Positions 12,130-24,726 of a stretch of DNA of 64,000 bases are shown here, one piece after another. This DNA is from Oncomelania hupensis (taxonomy: Eukaryota; Mollusca; Gastropoda; Littorinimorpha; Pomatiopsidae), in NCBI GenBank assembly GCA_036898135.1, contig CM072511.1, forward strand, positions 160,915,314 to 160,979,313, read 5' to 3'. The translations under genes and the position numbers were made by a program. Every line of letters starts with the position of its first letter. Position 1 is the stretch's first letter. Under the pieces are notes generated by a model, which was given only the letters and a program-made list of their open reading frames with translations, made no database searches and had not been told where the DNA came from.

Positions 12130-14185
12130 GGAAATGGGACGTGCAGACGAAATGCAAAAATGATCAACAGCAGAATATCCAAGATCAACAAGCAAAGCGA
12201 GCATGGTGTCAACGGATACTGCCAGGAACAGAGAGCTGTGATTGTGGCTCAGTAAGAGAATATACACCTGATCAGCTTTAAATCGTTTTCTTCAACAAAA
12301 ACATTAGTGATCTCCTAGAAAGAACCTTCACACAATTTCCCTCCCCCCTCTTCTAAAAAAAACAAGAAACAACACAAAAACTCAGTCCAGATAAATATTC
12401 CTTGACAATTATTTAGATCCTTTTTTAAAAGAGGCAATCTGCGGGCAGTTTCTCAGAGTATAAAACAAATATTAAAGAATTTAGTTATCAGCCTAATGAA
12501 TTCATAGGGGACAGACTTTAAAATGCATTAGTTATATGGTTTAAAACGCAAATGTTTTTTGTTTTGTTTTTAAATTACTGATAGCTTCTTAACTTTTCTT
12601 CTGTAAAGGATTCCTCAAGAAGAAAATTAGTGTTGGTTTATGTGTGTTTGCATTTTGGTCAAAAGTGTCATCAACATTGGCATCAGAATTTTTCTTAATA
12701 TTTTCAAAGACAGATTTACTTGACCAATGTGTGGGTGTGAACGAAATAGTGGAAGCTGGGGTTGTCTAATGTAACCGACTGTGGTAATGCTATGAAAAGC
12801 TAATGTCTATATGCTCAAACTATCTGCATATCCGAAATACTTATGGCAGCATGTTTGATTTCGTTCATACCCACACATCGGCCGTCTCACACACCAAGGG
12901 AATCCACACAGTAAGGATAATATGCTTACTTTCTGACTATATTCACAAAACACTCTCATAAAATAAAATTAGCAAGACAAAAAATATATAATCTCTCAAT
13001 ACATAGATCCAGAAAACTACCCACCACCTTTTAGTTGATTAGATTGTAACACTTTTCTTGTTATAAATCACAATAATTAGGCATGTGCAAATCAACCAAT
13101 CCTACTTTGTTTTAAATTACAAAAATTCTGATGCTAATTCTGATGCCGGCGCATAATACTAACAACAAATAATTAGAGGGCACAAACAAAACCAAATAGG
13201 GCCCAAAAGAAAAGTAGATGTTTTCAATTAGTCCATCAGGACGATCCCTGTCATTTCCAAATCCTCGTTGCCCCTGCTTCCTGACTGGCAAAGGTTTACA
13301 GTTAAGCAAGAGTAAATGTACTCACAGTCGAGCATCGGACAACCACGACTTCCACTATACACTTTACGTCACGTCGGCGACTCTTCAACAACAACTATGT
13401 TGCTCTTAACGCTGCTTCGCTTGCACAGCTCCCAGCCTCGAATACACCGACCAGTCGCGCCTTCAGCTGCAGACCTTCACTGTCGATTTGCTCAGTCCCT
13501 CCCGGACTGGAAACTGTTGAATATCATCATTCCTATAGTAACCAAATCAATACATTAAAGACTTGATTAGTCTACCACAGTTTCTACACACTTTTGTGCC
13601 TCTCACTTTTACAGTCTTCTGATCGCATGTCAGAGAGAGGGGATTAGAGTGTTCTGTGCCAAGCAGCGCGCAAGGCGTCGAACGTTCCAATAATGCCTCT
13701 CGCTATGCACGCATTCATATCACCAACATTTCTTTTAAAATATACCTTTTCATTAAAATATATGCTGTTTTAGAGCGCTTCAAAAGCACTCCAAAAGCAC
13801 TCTGTAAATCCTTCACCTGCTGTTAAATATACCTGATCCTTGTACCTGTGGTTGGAGGTTGGAGGTGGTGGGAAATTTACAAAAAATATACCATTTTAAA
13901 CAACAAATGAACTCTCTCTCACAACCCTTCTTTTATAAAAACACAACACACTGCATTATGGTTGTAACATTACACATTAATGTCTGCAGGAATGATCTTT
14001 TGCTTAAGAATATAGTCCAGAGTAAATAAGGATAATGAAAAGATACCAATCAGTTTACCAACAAGGTTTCATTTTTAAAAGAGATTTTATGAAGACAAAA
14101 ACTTTGGGATGGAACCCATACCTTCCCATTATTAGAACAACACTTTAACTGTCTGAGCTAATGGTCCTTCTAACTGTAACAGCAG
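12130..14185 (+). other. Downstream flank of left receptor, mirrored in the right arm
   Basis: No gene is supported here. The stretch is AT-rich and matches, inverted, about 55028-56973: for example ATCAACAAGCAAAGCGAGCA near 12184 and the block 13218-13560 against 55567-55907. The match ends near 14185. Short frames at 13218-13558 occur in both arms but show no recognisable domain and differ in frame, so I do not call them genes. Confidence 0.75.
14103..14173 (-). repeat. tRNA-Ile-like remnant (left arm)
   Basis: On the - strand the sequence resembles a tRNA-Ile(AAT): an A-box-like TTAGCTCAG, an anticodon-arm-like TTCTAATAATGGG and a B-box-like GGTTCCATCCC. It is a decayed counterpart of the better preserved copy at 55031-55102. 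The acceptor stem does not pair. It lies at the inner edge of the inverted duplication. Confidence 0.55.
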
Positions 14186-15018
14186 AAATAGTGACGACAA
14201 AATGTAGAAAATTAGCTTAGCGCAAAATAGGTAGCATCGAATAAAACTTGAAGTTAATTCACCAGTTACCTAAAGAGCAGCACACACATGTTAAATTAAC
14301 CTCCTTCAGACAATCACGCAGACAGACTTGGCTAAACCAAGAATTTTAAATAGCTTACTTGCCGAACTGACCAGAATGTTGTCTCCGTTAACTAGCTTAC
14401 TCCACTATGCATGACCAGGGTCACTGAAACACTAAGTAGCCTAGGCTCTGCATATCGCGATTACATCTTTACTAAATTCTACCTCTGACACTCCAATTCA
14501 AGGATAATTATACGTGTCTGATAAATAGGGCAGGTGTAGGAAATATTCAAATAAAAACGAATAATCCCTATATGCGAGATTAACGAAAATGAGAGTTAAA
14601 CGATTGGTCAGAAGACTACTAGGAACCCTTGCATATCCTTGGTGGCCCAACTTTAGCTCGTCAGTCGATTTTTACCTACGAAGCTGAGGGTCAAACCAAG
14701 GAACAAACTGCAGTGAACGCTTATCCTCAACCTTATCAACAAGATAGACTAGAGACGGTTTCACGGATCCCAGAGTCTAGAAGTAAGATAACATTAGTAG
14801 TTTTGATATGTGTATGTTTATTTTATATTGATTGCCATGTATTAATAATATGTTCTTGATATATATAGAGTCACAGAAACCAATTATTGTTTCTGAGACA
14901 GTATGCATGTGAACTGATGTATCTTAGCCTTAAGATTCGGATCGAATTGTGCATATGGGAACCTTGCAGGTGTCTAATGCTATGGACACTTTGCAGAGGA
15001 GACCGCACACTCAGATCT
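14186..15018. other. Unassigned AT-rich segment
   Basis: Single-arm sequence between the duplication edge and the decayed Gmr1-like element. A 76-codon frame at 14629-14859 has no recognisable motif. I see no element ends or genes. Confidence 0.5.
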
Positions 15019-18000
15019 AACGGGACGCGTCTGAAATCATGAAGTGACTGTCTTAAGAGACTCTGGCTGCAGTGGGGTCATCGTCAAAGAAGACCTAATC
15101 GCTAAAGAACAGTTCACTGGCGATTTTAAATGGACACTCATGGCCGACAGCAAATGTGTGAGAGCGCCAGTTGCGAAGATTCAAGTCAGCACTCCTTTCT
15201 ACATAGGCGAAGTCGAAACGGTTTGCCTGAAGAAGCCGCTGTATGATTTGATGATCGGGAATATCGACGGCGCGAGACGACCCGACGACCCCGATCCAGA
15301 ATGGAGTCCTGCCTCAACCCAACGTGTCGAAGTTGTGGAGGAGGATCCATTGCCATTTCCCGATGGAGACCTTACAGAGCTGCTACGGGACAATGTGGTT
15401 ACTCCGGCTCAGCCCTGCCGACCAGAGATCGTCGGTGCCGTTACAACCAGGGCGCAGGCCAAGAGAGACAAGACGACTACGCCACTGAAGGTCGCCGACA
15501 ACTCAAAAGCTGCCATCGTGGACAGAGATAAGCTGATCCAGCTCCAGGAAGCTGATAGCACTTTAAACAAGTACAGGAACCGCCAAGACCACGTGACCAA
15601 GGGCAGTGGCACGGTCTATTTCGAGGTGAAGGCCAAGATCCTGTACAGAATCTTCCAGCACCCGAGGGTCAACGGAGATAAACCACTAGGTCAAGTCTTG
15701 GTACCGTTAACCCTAAGGCGCCAAGTGATGGAAGTAGCTCACGGCTCCATCATGGGAGGTCACCTAGGTATCAAGAAGACGTCGGATAGAATCCAGGCGG
15801 TGTTCTACTGGCCAGGACTTCATGCGGACGTCAGCCGTTTTTGCCGATCATGTGACATTTGCCAGAAGACCATACCTCGAGGAAGGGTCCCGAAAGTGCC
15901 TATCCAGAGGATGCCTTTGATCGACCGACCTTTCAAGAGGGTGGCCTTAGACTTAATCGGCGAAATAAGACCTCCGAGTGAAGAAGGTCATCGGTGGGTA
16001 CTGACTTTAGTGGACTATGCGACTCGGTACCCAGAAGCAGTGCCTCTAAAGAAGATTGACACTGAAACTGTTGCAGAGGCGCTGGTGGACATGTTCAGCA
16101 GACTTGGAGTACCTGAAGAAATTCTGACAGACCTCGGGACGCAGTTCGTCTCTGACTGCATGAAGGAGGTCAACAGACTGCTGAGCATCCGGCATTTAAC
16201 TACGACGCCTTACCATCCGATGTGCAACGGGCTCGTCGAGAAGTTCAATGCTACGCTGAAGTCCACCCTGAAGAAACTGTGCAGCGAGCAGCCCAGACAA
16301 TGGCATCGCTACCTCAACGCCCTACTTTTCGCCTACAGAGAGGTACCGCAGGAGTCCACCGGCTTTTCTCCGTTCGAGCTGCTGTACGGAAGAACCATCA
16401 GAGGGCCGATGCACATCCTAAAAGAACTGTGGACGAAAGAAGTAGAGACCCCAGAGGTGAAGAACAGCTACCAGTACGTGTTTGAGCTACGGGAGAAGCT
16501 GGAGCAGGCTCTCGAGATAGCCAGAGAAAACCTGAAGAAGTCCCAGGACTGTGGAAAGCACTATTATGATCGTAGGGCTGTGAACAGGAAGTTTAAACCT
16601 GGCAACAAAGTGCTGGTGCTGCTACCTACTGATCACAATAAGTTGCTGATGCAGTGGAAAGGCCCGTACGAAGTGGAGACCGTGGTGGGGATCAACGACT
16701 ACAAGGTGAAGGTCGGTCAGCATTCCAAGATATAGGCTACCACGCCAACCTCCTTAAGTTGTACGTGGAAAGGCCATCAGAGACTGTGCACGCAGCCACA
16801 GCAGCTGTGATCGACGACAGCTTTGACAGCGAGGAACTGTTGGAACTGGGAGACTTCCATAGCAAAGAAGGCATCGATGATGCTAAGCTAGGGCCAGGCT
16901 TGACGGAAGGTCAGAAGTTGGAGCTCAAGGACCTTATGGGCGAGTTTCCCCATAGCTTCAGCGATGTCCCAGGCTCTACGACTTTGGTCGAACATGAAGT
17001 CCACCTCACTTCAAATGTCCCCGTTCGATCCAAACCCTTCCCGATCCCTTTCAAGGCCCGCGAATCCTTGAAAAAAGACATCGATGAGATGCTGAAGATG
17101 GGCATCATCAGGAGATGAGATGCTGAAGATGGGCATCATCAGGGAGTCCAGTTCCCCTTACGCGTCCCCTGTCGTGGTCGTGAAGAAGAAGGACGGCAGC
17201 AACAGAGTATGCATCGACTACAGAAAGGTTAATAAGATCACCGTCTTCGACCCTGAGCCGATGCCTACCGCAGCAGACCTCTTCCGCCAATTATCGGCGA
17301 GTAAAATCTTCTCAAAGATTGACCTCAGCAAGGGTTATTGGCAAGTCCCCGTGCGTCAACAGGATATACCAAAGACTGCTTTTATAACTCCTGATGGGAC
17401 GTACGAGTGCCTAAGGATGCCCTTTGGCATGGTCAACAGCGGAGCTACCCTAAAGAGAGGAATGAGAAAGATGCTCAAAGGGATGGACAACGTCGTGTGT
17501 TACTGGGACGACCTGCTAGTCCACACCCACACTGGGAAGAGCATCTGCAGACCTTGAGGGAGCTGTACCACCGTCTTCAAGAAGCCAACCTGACCGTGAG
17601 ACCCAGCAAGTGCATTCTGGGAACCGACAACGTCGACTTCGTCGGACATCCGACGGAAGAAGGAGACAATGGAGGATGCACTGACTCCAGGAAAGCCCAT
17701 GTGATCATCGTCTTAGACCCTGGGCCGATGACAGCCGCAACTGACGAGGGCGTCGTTTCCTTGCGGATGAAAGAACATTGACTGTGTAAATAAACTGTTA
17801 ACATTGACAATATCCAGATAGACTTGCGGATGGAAGAACATTGACTGTGTGAATGAACTGAGCACAATGACAGTATTCAGAAAGTCTAGAATTAAAACTT
17901 TGTTTGTGCATTACGTTTCAAAGTTGTTAAAAGAAATTGGGTAAATTTCTTCCTGAGTGGGGGGTTATGTTACGTTGAAACGCGAAGGATAGCATGTCTG

Positions 18001-18571
18001 AAGCGCGCACGATAGATCTAATTGTTTCGTTTTGCAAAGTATTCAATGATGGAGTTTTATTTACCTTTGATTTGAGTTTGCGTTGTGGTTAGAGGAAGCT
18101 TTGTATAACGTTGATAATTTTGGTTGGTCGATATTTTTGGAGAATTCTCTAGACACGTGTGTTTACTGTCAATAGAAACCTCCCGATAAATGTAGAAAGT
18201 TGAGAACGTTCCCGGAAGGAGAAGAAATATGTATGACGTAAGACAGTGATGACGAAGTCTAAAGCCATTAGTAAATTGCGACATACGAGATCGTTCCACC
18301 TTGTTCTGGACTAGAGAAAAAATTATATATTCGATGCTCTGTGTGTTGTTGTGGATAGTGCGTTGAAAGTAAAAAGTTGAGTTGAGAATTGTATGCAGAT
18401 GTTGATGTGTGCTGAATAAAAGTGGAAAATTTCATACGAAGACTTTGCCTTGTTGCTGCTGAGTGAGCAGGCTGCGTGGATAAACGAATCAGTTACACCT
18501 ATCAGGATTTCAAGCATCGGGGCTGAATCAGATACTGATAGAAAAACACTAACATCGATTCGAGTGTTACA
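15019..18571 (+). mobile_element. Decayed Gmr1-like Ty3/gypsy element: protease-integrase-RT remnant plus 3' LTR
   Basis: Closely related to the complete element at 26544-33120 but in the opposite orientation. The 5' LTR and gag are missing; homology starts at about 15019 and there is an in-frame TGA just before the protease. The integrase frame (15044-16735) is open: DSGCSG protease motif, HHCC zinc site, and DDE residues in VALDLI, LTDLGTQF and GLVEKFN. Breaks: a 5-bp insertion near 16731 with a stop; a tandem duplication of about 30 bp (17083-17112 and 17114-17143) that shifts frame; a 1-bp loss near 17532 after the YWDD catalytic motif; and loss of nearly all of RNase H after about 17650. 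The 3' untranslated part has two repeats of about 62 bp (17760-17870) and a G-rich polypurine tract before the LTR. Confidence 0.9.
17968..18571 (+). repeat. 3' LTR of the decayed Gmr1-like element
   Basis: Runs from TGTTACGTTG to GTGTTACA (604 bp), preceded by the polypurine tract GAGTGGGGGGTTA. It shares its start, its GGGGCTGAATCAGATACTGATA region and its end with the LTRs at 26544-27217 and 32447-33120, but is shorter and diverged. Confidence 0.88.
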
Positions 18572-18930
18572 ATCTGGCAGAGTGGGGAGTGGCCTATACC
18601 ATGGACCCAGTCGCTTGTTATCACTCTTCCCAAAAAAGGTAACCTTCAGGAGTGTGAAAATTACCGCACCATCAGCCTCATCACCCATCCCAGCAAGGTC
18701 CTCCTGAAAATAATACTTAACAGGTTGAAACCCCAAGCTGAACAAATCATAGCTGAAGAACAAGCAGGATTCAGGGCAGGGCGAAGTACCACTGAACAGA
18801 TTTTCATCCTCAGAATAATCTGTGAGAAATACCTACAGCACCAACAACATCTATATCATGTGTTCATAGACTTCAAGAAGGCGTTTGACCGAGTCCGGCA
18901 TGCAGCTCTATGGGCAACAATGAAAGTGTA

Positions 18931-21148
18931 TGTCACGTCCCGACTGCCTGAACAGCGGTTCGACAATGCGTGCAACTTCCACATGAGTAAAACCCCACAC
19001 CTAAATATAATCTAAAAGACAAGACCAGAAGTGACAAGACAATCTTTTATTTCTCTCACACATTCACACTCAAATTAACTCCCTTTTTCCCTTTCCCAAA
19101 CCTTCCAACCCTCAACCCCACTAATAACAACCCAAAACTATACACAAAACAATTATTCACTCAAAATAATAATGATAATTAAATCAAAATGAAAATAGAC
19201 GACTAACTACAAAATGTATAAAAGATTTATAATAATTATGTCTGGATCAGCTTACTATGCACAAGGTAAATAAGTATAAGCAAATGCTTTAAATCTTTAC
19301 GTATATTCGAACCTTGTTCACTTAAACTTCAAACAGCTGTTAACCACTCTTTTCTATTATATAAAACAATAGAGAAAATTTATCTTTTATACAAATAGAA
19401 TTTGTAAGAAAATAATCTAAATTAATAACTAGTAAAGATCTGGCGAACTAATTCCCCCAGACAAACTATACATCACAAATGCTACTCTATTAGGTAGGTA
19501 ATATTTCACAGTCAAAGTTTATTATTCAATTCAAATTAAATATGTTCCAATCTACTGAAATTTACAAGTTAGCACATGTAAATAAATATTTCTTTTCCAC
19601 AAATGTTTCTTGATAGTTATAGTTATTTGTTGTGTGAATGCAGGGTGCGTGTGTGTGTTGTGTAAACAGTTATAAACAGTTTCATATAAAGTACAGCTTT
19701 TTCCTTGACACAAGAACCTTAACCCAAGGTTGACCAAAGGAAAGGGCGTTGGCTCAGAACGCTTCACACACACGCGGCCCAGCTGGGATGTGGAACCCTC
19801 AACACTGAATCTGGTTTTGGTTTTGGTACATCTGCAGCAATACATACAAAATACATAACCATAAATAATTATATTACAACATATTGCACAATCATTCCTC
19901 TGACGGTATGATTGTCTCCCTTTCATCATTCTTAACCATTCTCCCTGTCATAACTTCTGTCTTTGCGCACATGCACTTCCATTCACCTCCTCCCTGTCAT
20001 TCCTTCGCGGCAGGGATAGCTCAGTGGTCAGAGCGCACGACTTGTGTGAGTGCGTCTTGGGCGACGTGGGTTCGAATACTGACTTCAGCAAACTATTTTG
20101 TGATTGCTGGATATTACGGGCCAGCGCCTTGAGAAGCTCTCTGAGCTTGTAAGTGCGCTATATAAGAGAAATCTCTTTCTTTACATAACAGCGAATTCTC
20201 TTATATTAACTTATAATCATTTAATTTATAATTTATTCTGTAAAATCCTTCCACTCTCTCTTTGGTATTTATGTAACAAATAATATGAAACATAAAAAAT
20301 AGAATCAAAGAAAATATAATCAATTATCCATTCACGCTCACGTTCACAAACCAGCCCCCGAACGATATGGCCAACTGAGAAATTGAAACAGGTGACTTAC
20401 GATACCAGTGGGAATCCTCCAGCCTGTTGGAAACAAGGACATACAAACGACGTGACAGACACACAGGCACAGATGAATATTCAAGGTGATTACACAGGCA
20501 CATGGAAGTCCCAGGCGGCGTCACAGGGCACTCGACGTTACACGTACGCAACTCGAATTTCGCCGTAAACACACAGCAGATATTAGATCGGCTTAAGCAT
20601 ATAAAAGTTAAACAAACACTTCCAAAGTGTTCCTTAAATAAACTTCCTCTTCCTGCCTAGGCTCCTTTCGTTGACAGTCTGTTCAGAAACGTCTCACAGA
20701 TACTGCCACTATCTGTCACCTTGAAAAAAACACAGATCCACCGAACTTTACTGTACGCCGATCTTACTGCACAAGTGATGTGAAAAAGTTCTCTTTCCTA
20801 ACAAAATATGCAGTGCAAGAGGTTTTATACTGTTAACCTAGAATGTTCTTGAATATACTCATTTCAATTATAATACTTCTAGAAGCATTCGCGGTTCTAG
20901 CACGCCTTTCACACATAGTAAAACACATGGCAGCAATCAATCTTCTCATAACAAAATAGCCAACTACTGTTTTCTAACAATAGTGCGTTCTGCACGGGCG
21001 CGATTCACTCGCTACTTTTATTAATTATAAACTTAATTAATTTTATCCTAATACTCTCCCCTTACTACCGTAACTTTTAACCTCTATGTACAGGCTGATG
21101 ATTAAACTATATACATAGGCGCATGACTGCAAACTGCGTAGCGTGACA
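18931..21148. mobile_element. 2218-bp LTR-like insertion with 5-bp target duplication
   Basis: The ends are TGTCACGTCC and GTAGCGTGACA, and GTGTA is present on both sides (18926-18930 and 21149-21153). A related LINE at 47029-47043 has the uninterrupted sequence, so the boundaries are firm. TG...CA ends with a 5-bp duplication fit an LTR. No coding region is seen inside, so this is either a very long solo LTR or a non-autonomous LTR element. A reversed AATAAA-like signal near the left end (19047) suggests - orientation. A tRNA-type SINE sits inside it at 20010-20187. Confidence 0.65.
20010..20187 (+). repeat. tRNA-derived SINE
   Basis: The head resembles a tRNA: A box GGATAGCTCAGTGGTCAGAG and B box GGGTTCGAATACT about 45 bp apart. 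The body then leads to GTAAGTGCGCTATATAAGAGA, the L2/CR1-like 3' end motif also seen at 2308-2320. This suggests mobilisation by an L2-type LINE. Confidence 0.75.
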
Positions 21149-22204
21149 GTGTACAACATCAGCCCTAAAACTATTAAAGTCATCAAAAGCCTGTATTACA
21201 AGGCTACCAGTGCAGTCCTCCACAACAGCGCCATCGGGAACTGGTTCAGAACAACAATCGGTGTGCGTCAAGGATGCCTACTCTCTCTAACACTCTTCGA
21301 CATCTTCCTAGAGCGCATCATGTCAGATGCTCTTGCAGATCATGAAGGCACAGTCAGCATAGGAGGTAGAGTAATCTCCAATCTTCGTTTTGCGGATGAC
21401 ATTGATGGATTGGCTGGGGAGGAACAAGAACTTAAACAGCTGGTACAGAGGCTTGACACCACCTCCAGAGCTTATGGAATGGAAATAAGTGCAGAAAAGA
21501 CCAAAATGATGACCAACAACACCAATGGCATCAACACGGACATCAAAGTCCAAGGCCAATCCCTCAACACGGTGCATAGCTTCAAATATTTAGGAGCCAT
21601 TGTATCAAACAATGGGTCCCGACAGGAAGTCCTCTCCAGGATCGCACAAACAACTGCTGCCCTGACAAGGTTGAATCCCATTTGGAAAGACAGGACCATC
21701 AGTCTACATTCAAAAGTAAGACTGCTGCGCTCCATTGTCATCTCTATCTTCCTGTATGCTTGCGAGGCATGGACCCTCGCAGCAGATCTCCAACGAAGAA
21801 TACAAAGCATGGAGATGAGGTGCTACAGAAGACTTCTGGGCATTTCCTATACCCAACACATCACCAACGACGAAGTCCGACAGACCATCACACAAGCCAT
21901 TGGACAACACGATGACCTGCTCACAGTGGTGAAGAAACGTAAACTCCGATGGTATGGCCACATCACCAGATCATCAGGCCTTGCAAAGACTATTCTGCAA
22001 GGCACAGTGCAAGGAGGTAGAAGAAGAGGGAGACCGGAAAAGAGGTGGGAGGACAACATTCGAGAATGGACTGGCTTGACATTGAGCCTAACAATCAGGG
22101 TTGCTGAGGACAGAGAAAGATGGAGTATGCTGGTTAAACGATCATCTGTAGTGCCCCTACGACCTCTGGGTTACGGGACAGGATATGATAGGATAGGATA
22201 GGAA

Positions 22205-22700
22205 GTAAAGGAGTGGTCTGAGCAATATCCAGGAATCACTTTCCTTTAATTAAGTTCATACAACAGTGTTTCAGAAATAACAAAATAATCTAGACGTCCT
22301 TGCTGTGTTGAATTAAATTGACTCCATGTATAGTTCCTTTTATCTGGATATATTTTTCTTGCCAGACATCAAGTTCTAGAGTTTGCATACATTGTAGAAT
22401 AAAATTTCTGCTTCTAGGTCGGTTATAATATATATCTATAATTTCTTGCATCAAGTTTGTGGTTTAATATCACATTCCAATCGCCACCAACAATAATCTG
22501 AGAATTGCCTAATTCTTCTATTAGTTAAAAAAACACAAACAAAAAAGTCAGGTTTATCACCGCTGTTAGGTCAATAAACATTTGCTAAAGTTACACGTTT
22601 ACCCAGAAGTTCTATGTTAAGTTAAACATAATAACCATTTGGATCTCTAACTGCATTATGCATTAATTTTTTTGTGGTAGATGACCTGGCATCTACCAAA
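22205..22700 (-). mobile_element. L1-like LINE endonuclease fragment (C-terminal part)
   Basis: On the - strand, broken frames read IIVGGDWNVILNHKLDARNY, a good match to the APE endonuclease of L1/Tx1-type elements, with RDPNGYY and RVTLANVY upstream and a GYCSDHS-like end near 22225. Several stops are present, so it is dead. The N-terminal part of the same kind of endonuclease lies at 24151-24528 (-), separated by a solo LTR and other DNA. Confidence 0.6.
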
Positions 22701-23311
22701 ATAAAATAGATATGGGAGTTAACCGCAGCCTTTTCTTATTTTATAGTTGGCAAGAGTTATGTTTCTTGGCTGTTTCTCTCGCTCTATAATTTTAGTTTTG
22801 GCGACAAGAAACCAGTTATTTTTGTTTTATTTATATGAAAATATGTTATTTTTAAGATTAGAGATGGTAAGGTATGATAATCATAATAACAGTTGTTCTT
22901 TATGATTGCTTTGTTAACATTTTGGGAACGCTTGAGTGACTTCCTTTTGTCCCTTATGGCGAAAGTGAAAGAATTTGCAGTTTCGTCCCTGCTCACAAAA
23001 AGGTAGTTTTTGTGTTGTTTTGAATGAGATATGCTGTATACTTATTGCATGTCGCATTTCATAGTTGAAGGTACCAGATATGCAAAAATAACATTTTGGA
23101 TTGTGTATTTGACCGTATTTCTGCATAGTTTGATGTTGAAAATGTTGATAACAGACTCCGTGCTGTGTTCAGAATCTAGTTGTCATGTAGCCTATTGTAA
23201 TTGATACTAGATTTTGGTTGTATTTGCAGGTTTAACCTAAGCAGCGGTTTAAAAAAACAAACGTTTTTTTCAGAGATTAATTTTTCTTTGTTAGAAGTTT
23301 TGTTAGGGGTT
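22701..23311. other. AT-rich segment, no gene
   Basis: Short frames only (22784-22996, 22914-23126), without motifs. Probably inserted or decayed sequence within the L1-like remnant. Confidence 0.5.
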
Positions 23312-23861
23312 TGTTACGTTGAAACGCGCATGATGGTACCGGTGAGACACGCACGACAGATCCGATCGTTTTATTTTGCAAAGCATTCAATAACAGAGTG
23401 TATTTACCTTTGATTCGATTTTGCGTTGTTATTTGAGAAGTTTCTAGAGTTGGTTGTTTACTGTCGATTGAAGCGTGTGGATAAATCTAGTGGTAACTAA
23501 GAGACCATCCTAAATAAGGTTATATGACGTAAGACAGTGATGACGAAGTTTGTTTTGATTGGTTGTGGTGCATCCCGCTGGAGTGTTCTAAACTTTTTCT
23601 GGAGTATAGAGAGACTATTATAATGCCGCACTGTTTTAAAAGAAAAGTAAACAGTTGAGAGAGAGAAAAGTGAAAAGCGACTGAGCAATTGTATGCAGTT
23701 GTTGATGTACGCTGAATAAAGTTGGAAAACTTCATACGACGACTCCTGCCTTGTTGCTGAGTGAACAGGTTGCGTGGATAAACGAATCCGAGTTACACTT
23801 ATCAGGAGGATTCAAGCATTGGGGCTGAATCAACTACTGATAAAAACCAACGAGTGTAACA
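23312..23861 (+). repeat. Solo LTR of the Gmr1-like family
   Basis: Starts TGTTACGTTGAAACGCGCAT and ends CGAGTGTAACA (550 bp), closely similar to the LTRs of the Gmr1-like elements, including GGGGCTGAATCA near the 3' end and the ATGACGTAAGACAGTGATGACG block. No internal sequence is attached. Flanks are G-rich on both sides but no exact 5-bp duplication is clear. Confidence 0.85.
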
Positions 23862-24150
23862 GGGGGTTTAGTTTTTAGTTTGTAGGTAGTTAAGTTTTAG
23901 TTTGGGTTTAGGCTTAGTTTTGGCTTATTTTATTTGAATTATTGTGGTAATACTTTAGGAACCAGAAAGTAAAGATAGGAATAGAAATATAATAGAAAAC
24001 AAACATTATTTTACTGGTTTATGATTATGTTAATATTATTTATTTTAATATAAGAAATCCCAGTGTACCACCCCCTTTGCCTGTTCTTGACGACATAGAA
24101 ATAAAAGAAATATCAATAAAAGGTGTTGACATTAATATCCCTTTCTTTCT
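23862..24150. other. AT-rich segment, no gene
   Basis: T-rich sequence after the solo LTR. Nothing recognisable. Confidence 0.5.
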
Positions 24151-24528
24151 TTATTTTAGTTTTGTAAATGATTGATCTCTTCTTTTGTTGTATGGAGAGT
24201 TGTGGGTGTGTGGTCTTTCCTGTCTAAATACATTTAACATCTTTATAACCCAGCACTCAGTTACATTATATTTAAAGGTATTGTTAAATAAAACTGCTAC
24301 ACCGTTTTTATTAAACTCGTTACCAGCAACTAAACAATCAGATCCACAACATGATCTTACAAAATGTTGTGATTCCGCTTTCCAGTGTGTCTGTTGAAGG
24401 AGATAAATGTCCTGTTTCTGTTCACGCAAGAATTCAAACACATCTTTTCTTTTATAGTTATCACGCAGTCCGTTACAATAAAAAGAACAAATACCACATG
24501 CCACACGAGCGTCAAATCTTGAATCCAA
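24151..24528 (-). mobile_element. L1-like LINE endonuclease fragment (N-terminal part)
   Basis: Translates to the start of an APE endonuclease: NGLRDNYKRKDVFEFLREQK, then DIYLLQQTHW and NKNGVAVLFNN. The pattern is that of L1/Tx1-like elements; the usual QETHW has become QQTHW, so the catalytic Glu is lost. Homology fades after about residue 90. It probably belonged to the same insertion as 22205-22700. Confidence 0.65.
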
Positions 24529-24659
24529 TCATGAAATCACGACAAAATCCCTTGATTGTCGTTTGGCACCCTGCAGTGCATCGCGAATCCAGATTCTTTG
24601 AATTGGCTCCGATTGCCGACTTTCAACGTGTTCTAATTCCGCGAGTCTCGATTGTGCGA

Positions 24660-24726
24660 TTCGGGCCTTTTGGCCAATGAGAAGCAGAATCCGAATCACG
24701 TGATCACAACACGCACGTACAGCAAA
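24660..24726 (+). promoter_or_regulatory. Possible promoter-proximal region of the MADF gene
   Basis: Locally GC-richer DNA with a CCAAT box at 24674-24678 and an E-box CACGTG at 24697-24702, ending directly at the start context AAAATGG. These are short motifs and the regulatory role is inferred. Confidence 0.35.

Larger units (their letters stand above)
18572..22201 (+). mobile_element. APE-type LINE with (GGATA)n tail, split by an LTR-like insertion
   Basis: Reverse transcriptase sequence starts at 18572, directly at the Gmr1-like LTR edge, and runs to 18930 (AGFRAGRSTTEQ, then DFKKAFDRV). It resumes at 21149 (GVRQGCLLS, LRFADDIDGLAG, KYLGAIVSNNGS) and reads open to about 22201. The C-terminal region has KLRWYGHITRSSG and a basic RRRGRPEKRW stretch. 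The element ends in GGATA repeats. The same family is at 45966-47785 (-) and 63187-63666 (+). Clade not assigned (RTE-like in general shape). The 5' half, including the endonuclease, is absent. Confidence 0.82.

Noticed and set aside
13218..13558. Small protein gene conserved between the arms
   Set aside because: The frames correspond only because the DNA is duplicated; frames differ, small indels shift them, and no domain is seen.
23302..23870. Exact target duplication around the solo LTR
   Set aside because: Both flanks are G/T-rich but no identical 5-bp pair could be aligned with the LTR ends.
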